From Deltaproteobacteria bacterium UBA2221 (GTDB lineage Bacteria; Desulfobacterota; Syntrophorhabdia; Syntrophorhabdales; WCHB1-27), in NCBI GenBank assembly GCA_002328485.1, contig DCUF01000080.1, forward strand, positions 1-16,990: 16,990 nucleotides of DNA. Direction: 5' to 3'. The translations under genes were made by a program, and so were the position numbers. Shown here one piece after another: positions 14,464 through 16,990 of this stretch; within the stretch, counting starts at the first letter, position 1; every line of letters begins with the position of its first letter. The notes beneath the pieces were generated by a model. It saw only the letters and a program-made list of their open reading frames with translations. It did no database searches and was not told the DNA's origin.

Positions 14464-15303
14464 TCACAAACTTTGGGCAAAGCGGTCGTTCAGAGGGAAC
14501 TCCTCAAGATCGAAATATTCCTCCACATCGGTCTTCGAGAGAATATGTCTCCTCATAAGCAGCATCAAGACAAGATAATCGCTCAGGGTCTGACCCAGCA
14601 GAACCCGATTTAGAAGAGCCAACTTGTCGACGGTGTTTACTTTGGCACGAAGAATTTCTTTAAGATTTCTTATGCGGATCCACTTCGTCGAGAGGTTTGA
14701 ATGATCCGCTCTTATCCTCCGTAACACGTAAGGCTCACGGTGATTGTAGATCAAAAGGTGGTTCCTACAGAGGACATTTTTCATGAAATGGAAGTCGGTT
14801 GCCACTTTTATTGACTCATCATAACGTTGGCCTGAATTCCTAAAGACAAGTGAAGTATGCCAAGCGACAGTTCCGATCCGTCTCAGCCTTCTCATTACAA
14901 AGCAGTTGTACTTCTCGTAGTGATTAATCATGGCCGTACCACAGCCGACGTAATTCCCATTGGTTTCCAGGAATTCCACCTGTCTTCTGATCTTGTCATT
15001 TTTCCATATGTCGTCATGATCATTGATGGCGACGTACCTGCCCGCCGCTCTATCTAACAGGTAATTTAACCCGCCATAGGCTCCCAGGTTACTCATTGCT
15101 TCGTAGATTTTCAATCTGGGGTCTTCCTCTGCCACCCTCCGAAGCACTCCTACCGTTTCGTCCGATGAATCATTATCGAGTACCAATATTTCCATGTTGG
15201 CATAGGTCTGATTTGATACCGATCTTACGGTTGCCTCCACAAACTTTTCCGCATTGTAGGAGCAGATAAGGACAGAAACGAGGGGCTTGTTCAAATCGAG
15301 CAC
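14464..15303 (-). CDS. GT2-family glycosyltransferase
   Basis: A 279-residue GT-A glycosyltransferase on the minus strand. It begins KPLVSVLICSYNAEKFVEAT (6-25), then MEILVLDNDSSDET (37-50) and the metal-binding NDHDD (94-98) in YVAINDHDDIW. A WHTSLVFR motif and RADHSNLS follow in the second half. It is a typical GT2 of O-antigen or capsule clusters. The start is GTG 15303, which overlaps the preceding gene by 13 bases, so the pair is likely co-translated. Its 3' end faces the 3' end of fcl about 100 bases away. Codon use is AT-richer than in the plus-strand operon. Confidence 0.85.
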   Translation of the reverse strand: MLDLNKPLVSVLICSYNAEKFVEATVRSVSNQTYANMEILVLDNDSSDETVGVLRRVAEEDPRLKIYEAMSNLGAYGGLNYLLDRAAGRYVAINDHDDIWKNDKIRRQVEFLETNGNYVGCGTAMINHYEKYNCFVMRRLRRIGTVAWHTSLVFRNSGQRYDESIKVATDFHFMKNVLCRNHLLIYNHREPYVLRRIRADHSNLSTKWIRIRNLKEILRAKVNTVDKLALLNRVLLGQTLSDYLVLMLLMRRHILSKTDVEEYFDLEEFPLNDRFAQSL

Positions 15304-16097
15304 ATCCGTCGATCGGATGCAGCCTTTTTATTGTAGGGCTTAAGCATACGATATGCAAAAACAATTAGGGTTGAATGAAGCCGATGCAAGCCGAGAAGCA
15401 ATCTGTTTGAAGTATGCCGACGGAGAACTTCATGCTCCTCTTGGAACTGTTTCGAAAACTCTGAGCCGCCTTTCGAATCTCTATGAATTCTGAATAGCGA
15501 AATCCGGTCGCCGATGATGTGTGGTGGATATTTCTCTACGGCTCTGAGCCAGTAATCGTAGTCGAAACAGTAGCGATAAGATTCATCAAAAAGGCCAACC
15601 TCTGCTATCAGTTCGCTTCTCCAAAAAGTGCTCGGTTGGGCGATGTAGTTCGCTACCGACAGCCTTTGAAAAGTCGGTCGTTTCCTGATCTTTTTCTTGT
15701 ACCGGGCGACGTAGGACTGTATCACGTTCCCAGCTTGGTCGATGATGGAATAATCTCCCGTTACCCACATTGCTTCGGGATGCTCCGAGAAATAGCGAGC
15801 AACGAGGGACAACACATCGGGAAGATAAAGATCATCGGAATTGATAAATGCAACGATATCGGCTGACATCTTTTGCATGCCCTTGTTGATCGCATGCGCC
15901 TGGCCTCTGTCTTTTTCACTAATCCAGTGGATTCTCTCTCCATAGCTTTTCAAGATGTCTAAGGTATTATCCGTCGATCCGCCATCGATGACCCAGTATT
16001 CGTAGTTTGGATACCCCTGTTGAAGTACGCTTTCAATCGTATCTCGAATAAAAGCTCCCTGGTTATAGCTTGGCGTAACAATCCCAATCTTTGGCAT
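15291..16097 (-). CDS. GT2-family glycosyltransferase
   Basis: A 268-residue GT2 enzyme: PKIGIVTPSYNQGAFIRDTI (2-21), YEYWVIDGGSTDNT (32-45), EKDRGQAHAINKGM (61-74) and the metal site NSDD (86-89) in VAFINSDDLYLPD. The region IAQPSTFWR (152-160) and FDYDYWLR (178-185) completes the common pattern of this group. I start it at ATG 16097, which has GGAG nine bases upstream and gives the standard N-terminus. The frame is open to a GTG at 16142, but that adds 15 residues that do not look like the family and has no ribosome site. The next gene starts inside its last codons. Sugar specificity cannot be read. Confidence 0.87.
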   Translation of the reverse strand: MPKIGIVTPSYNQGAFIRDTIESVLQQGYPNYEYWVIDGGSTDNTLDILKSYGERIHWISEKDRGQAHAINKGMQKMSADIVAFINSDDLYLPDVLSLVARYFSEHPEAMWVTGDYSIIDQAGNVIQSYVARYKKKIRKRPTFQRLSVANYIAQPSTFWRSELIAEVGLFDESYRYCFDYDYWLRAVEKYPPHIIGDRISLFRIHRDSKGGSEFSKQFQEEHEVLRRHTSNRLLLGLHRLHSTLIVFAYRMLKPYNKKAASDRRMCSI

Positions 16098-16484
16098 ACC
16101 GAACTGCTCCACGCTCTTCCCCTTCTGCGGACTGCCCATCACAGGAGTCTTCGTCCGCCAATTTCAAGCGTCACATCATTACACCGGCGGTAAATGGCTA
16201 AGAAAGTATCTGATCTCCGGCCCGCCACTCGCTTTCGTGCAAGCAAAACCCATCCTATCAATTACAGAGTTCAGGTCCATGGTGGTCGGAATATATATAA
16301 CAGTCATCTTCTTGAGTCAAATTCTTGAGTCTAATGTATGAGAAAGACTTGAAAGCGAAGTGGCCAGATCCATAACCTCCCTTATCCCATTACCATATAG
16401 GCTCTGGGGAATGGCGATGTCCGTTGTGTTATCTGTAAGCCTTCCGTCTCATCACTTCTTCATCCTTCTCCAGGGGGGTTTTCC
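16098..16484. other. Spacer between flippase and GT2 gene with short open frames
   Basis: On the minus strand, one frame reads from just after stops near 16450 to a TGA at 16317-16319. The same frame then resumes at ATG 16307 (with AAGAAG upstream) for 42 residues, ending at a TAA at 16179. The peptide before the stop contains TDNTTDIAIPQSLYGNGIRE. I recognise neither part. A 10-bp direct repeat TTCTTGAGTC (16309-16318 and 16322-16331, period 13) sits at the break. This may be a decayed gene, a very small real gene, or chance. Confidence 0.3.
16179..16307 (-). CDS. Possible 42-residue small protein, unknown
   Basis: ATG 16307 has AAGAAG directly upstream on the minus strand. The frame encodes MTVIYIPTTMDLNSVIDRMG and 22 further residues. 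No family is recognised and there is no membrane segment or signal peptide. It lies in the same frame as the open stretch before it, separated by one TGA, so it could be the tail of a disrupted gene. Confidence 0.2.
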   Translation of the reverse strand: MTVIYIPTTMDLNSVIDRMGFACTKASGGPEIRYFLSHLPPV

Positions 16485-16990
16485 TTATCCGCACAATCGC
16501 CCGTAAATGCATTTACTGAAGGTAACGCCTTCATAACGAGGGTTAAAAAAGACGCTGTGCGCCAGTACTTCATAGGCCGCATAGGCACACAGAAATGCGG
16601 TTACGGAAAAATGGGATGCGACCCACAGAACCACCAAAGCACCGCAAAAGTACGCGAGCTTCCAAGCCGAACCGAGCTTTATTCTACCGGATGCCGGCAT
16701 GGTAGCAGTGAGAGGAGAGACAACGAACTTTATGGCAAGAGGGAGTATGAGAATTCTTGCGTAATCACCGGCAACCCGCCATTCATGCCAAAATATAAAT
16801 GAAAAAAGTGTTGGAGAGAACAACATGATTACTAGTACGGGGCCCGCCACAAACACAAGCAAATAGGATGCAATTTTGACTATGTAGTTTTTTATGAAGC
16901 TGTTTCCGTAGCTTGCTTGCGCGATCCACTGATAGTAAACCTGTCCGATGCAAGATGCCATCAGTATTAGAGCATTCCGCACAATTAAGT
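16485..16990 (-). CDS. Wzx-type polysaccharide flippase, C-terminal part
   Basis: The frame is open to the right edge, so the true start lies beyond the window and only about 168 C-terminal residues are seen. The motif SCIGQVYYQWIAQA is followed by two hydrophobic segments, and FSPTLFSFIFWHEWRVAGDYARIL is the hallmark loop of the polysaccharide flippase (MOP superfamily, PF01943/PF13440-like) C-terminal half. Later segments are FVVSPLTATMPASG and two more membrane stretches. It would move lipid-linked repeat units across the inner membrane. Its presence next to an ABC exporter locus is noteworthy. The stop is TAA at 16485. Confidence 0.8.
   Translation of the reverse strand, partial: LIVRNALILMASCIGQVYYQWIAQASYGNSFIKNYIVKIASYLLVFVAGPVLVIMLFSPTLFSFIFWHEWRVAGDYARILILPLAIKFVVSPLTATMPASGRIKLGSAWKLAYFCGALVVLWVASHFSVTAFLCAYAAYEVLAHSVFFNPRYEGVTFSKCIYGRLCG

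Noticed and set aside
16184..16191. GGCGGTAA resembling the core of a JUMPstart/ops element
   Set aside because: It lies on the plus strand where no plus-strand gene follows, and the rest of the ops consensus is missing.

Overview
This window is a surface-polysaccharide (O-antigen or capsule type) biosynthesis locus of a Gram-negative bacterium. The GC-rich codon use, the ABC-type polysaccharide exporter, the four-helix-bundle (S23/IVP) gene between sugar-nucleotide genes and the scattered transposon debris suggest a deltaproteobacterial (Desulfobacterota-like) genome. That placement is an inference; no marker gene is present.

Layout. Bases 1-1232 hold no intact gene: a 29-residue stub of a DUF4214-like protein on the minus strand runs into a transposon-like end at the left edge, followed by about 1.1 kb of spacer with one separated direct repeat. 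Bases 1233-10742 are a tight plus-strand operon: wzm and wzt (ABC exporter), an FkbM-family methyltransferase, a PglD/NeuD/PerB-type sugar N-acetyltransferase, a GDP-perosamine-synthase-like aminotransferase, a GT4 glycosyltransferase, an orphan GT-B N-terminal domain, two further GT4 enzymes and a GT2 enzyme. Five junctions are ATGA stop/start overlaps. Bases 10743-11503 are a scar with a possible frameshifted small gene and a decayed transposase fragment (probably IS630-like). Bases 11504-14363 carry gmd, a shortened four-helix-bundle gene and fcl. Bases 14464-16990 are on the minus strand, AT-richer, and encode two GT2 enzymes and the C-terminal part of a Wzx-type flippase that enters from beyond the right edge.

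How the genes work together. Gmd makes GDP-4-keto-6-deoxy-D-mannose. That intermediate can be aminated by the Per-like enzyme to GDP-perosamine and N-acetylated by its neighbour to GDP-N-acetylperosamine, or converted by Fcl to GDP-L-fucose. The glycosyltransferases would assemble these sugars on a lipid carrier, the FkbM enzyme could O-methylate the glycan, and Wzm/Wzt would export it. The minus-strand flippase module suggests a second, Wzx-type pathway or a hybrid locus.

The most unusual item is inside fcl: an exactly 156-bp (52-codon) segment bounded by a perfect 9-bp inverted repeat, with a nested 7-bp inverted repeat and three GGACGAT heptamers. Removing it leaves an Fcl of normal long-form length. 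It resembles in concept the in-frame palindromic elements of Rickettsia genes. Related heptamers lie in the gmd-IVP spacer 1.2 kb upstream.
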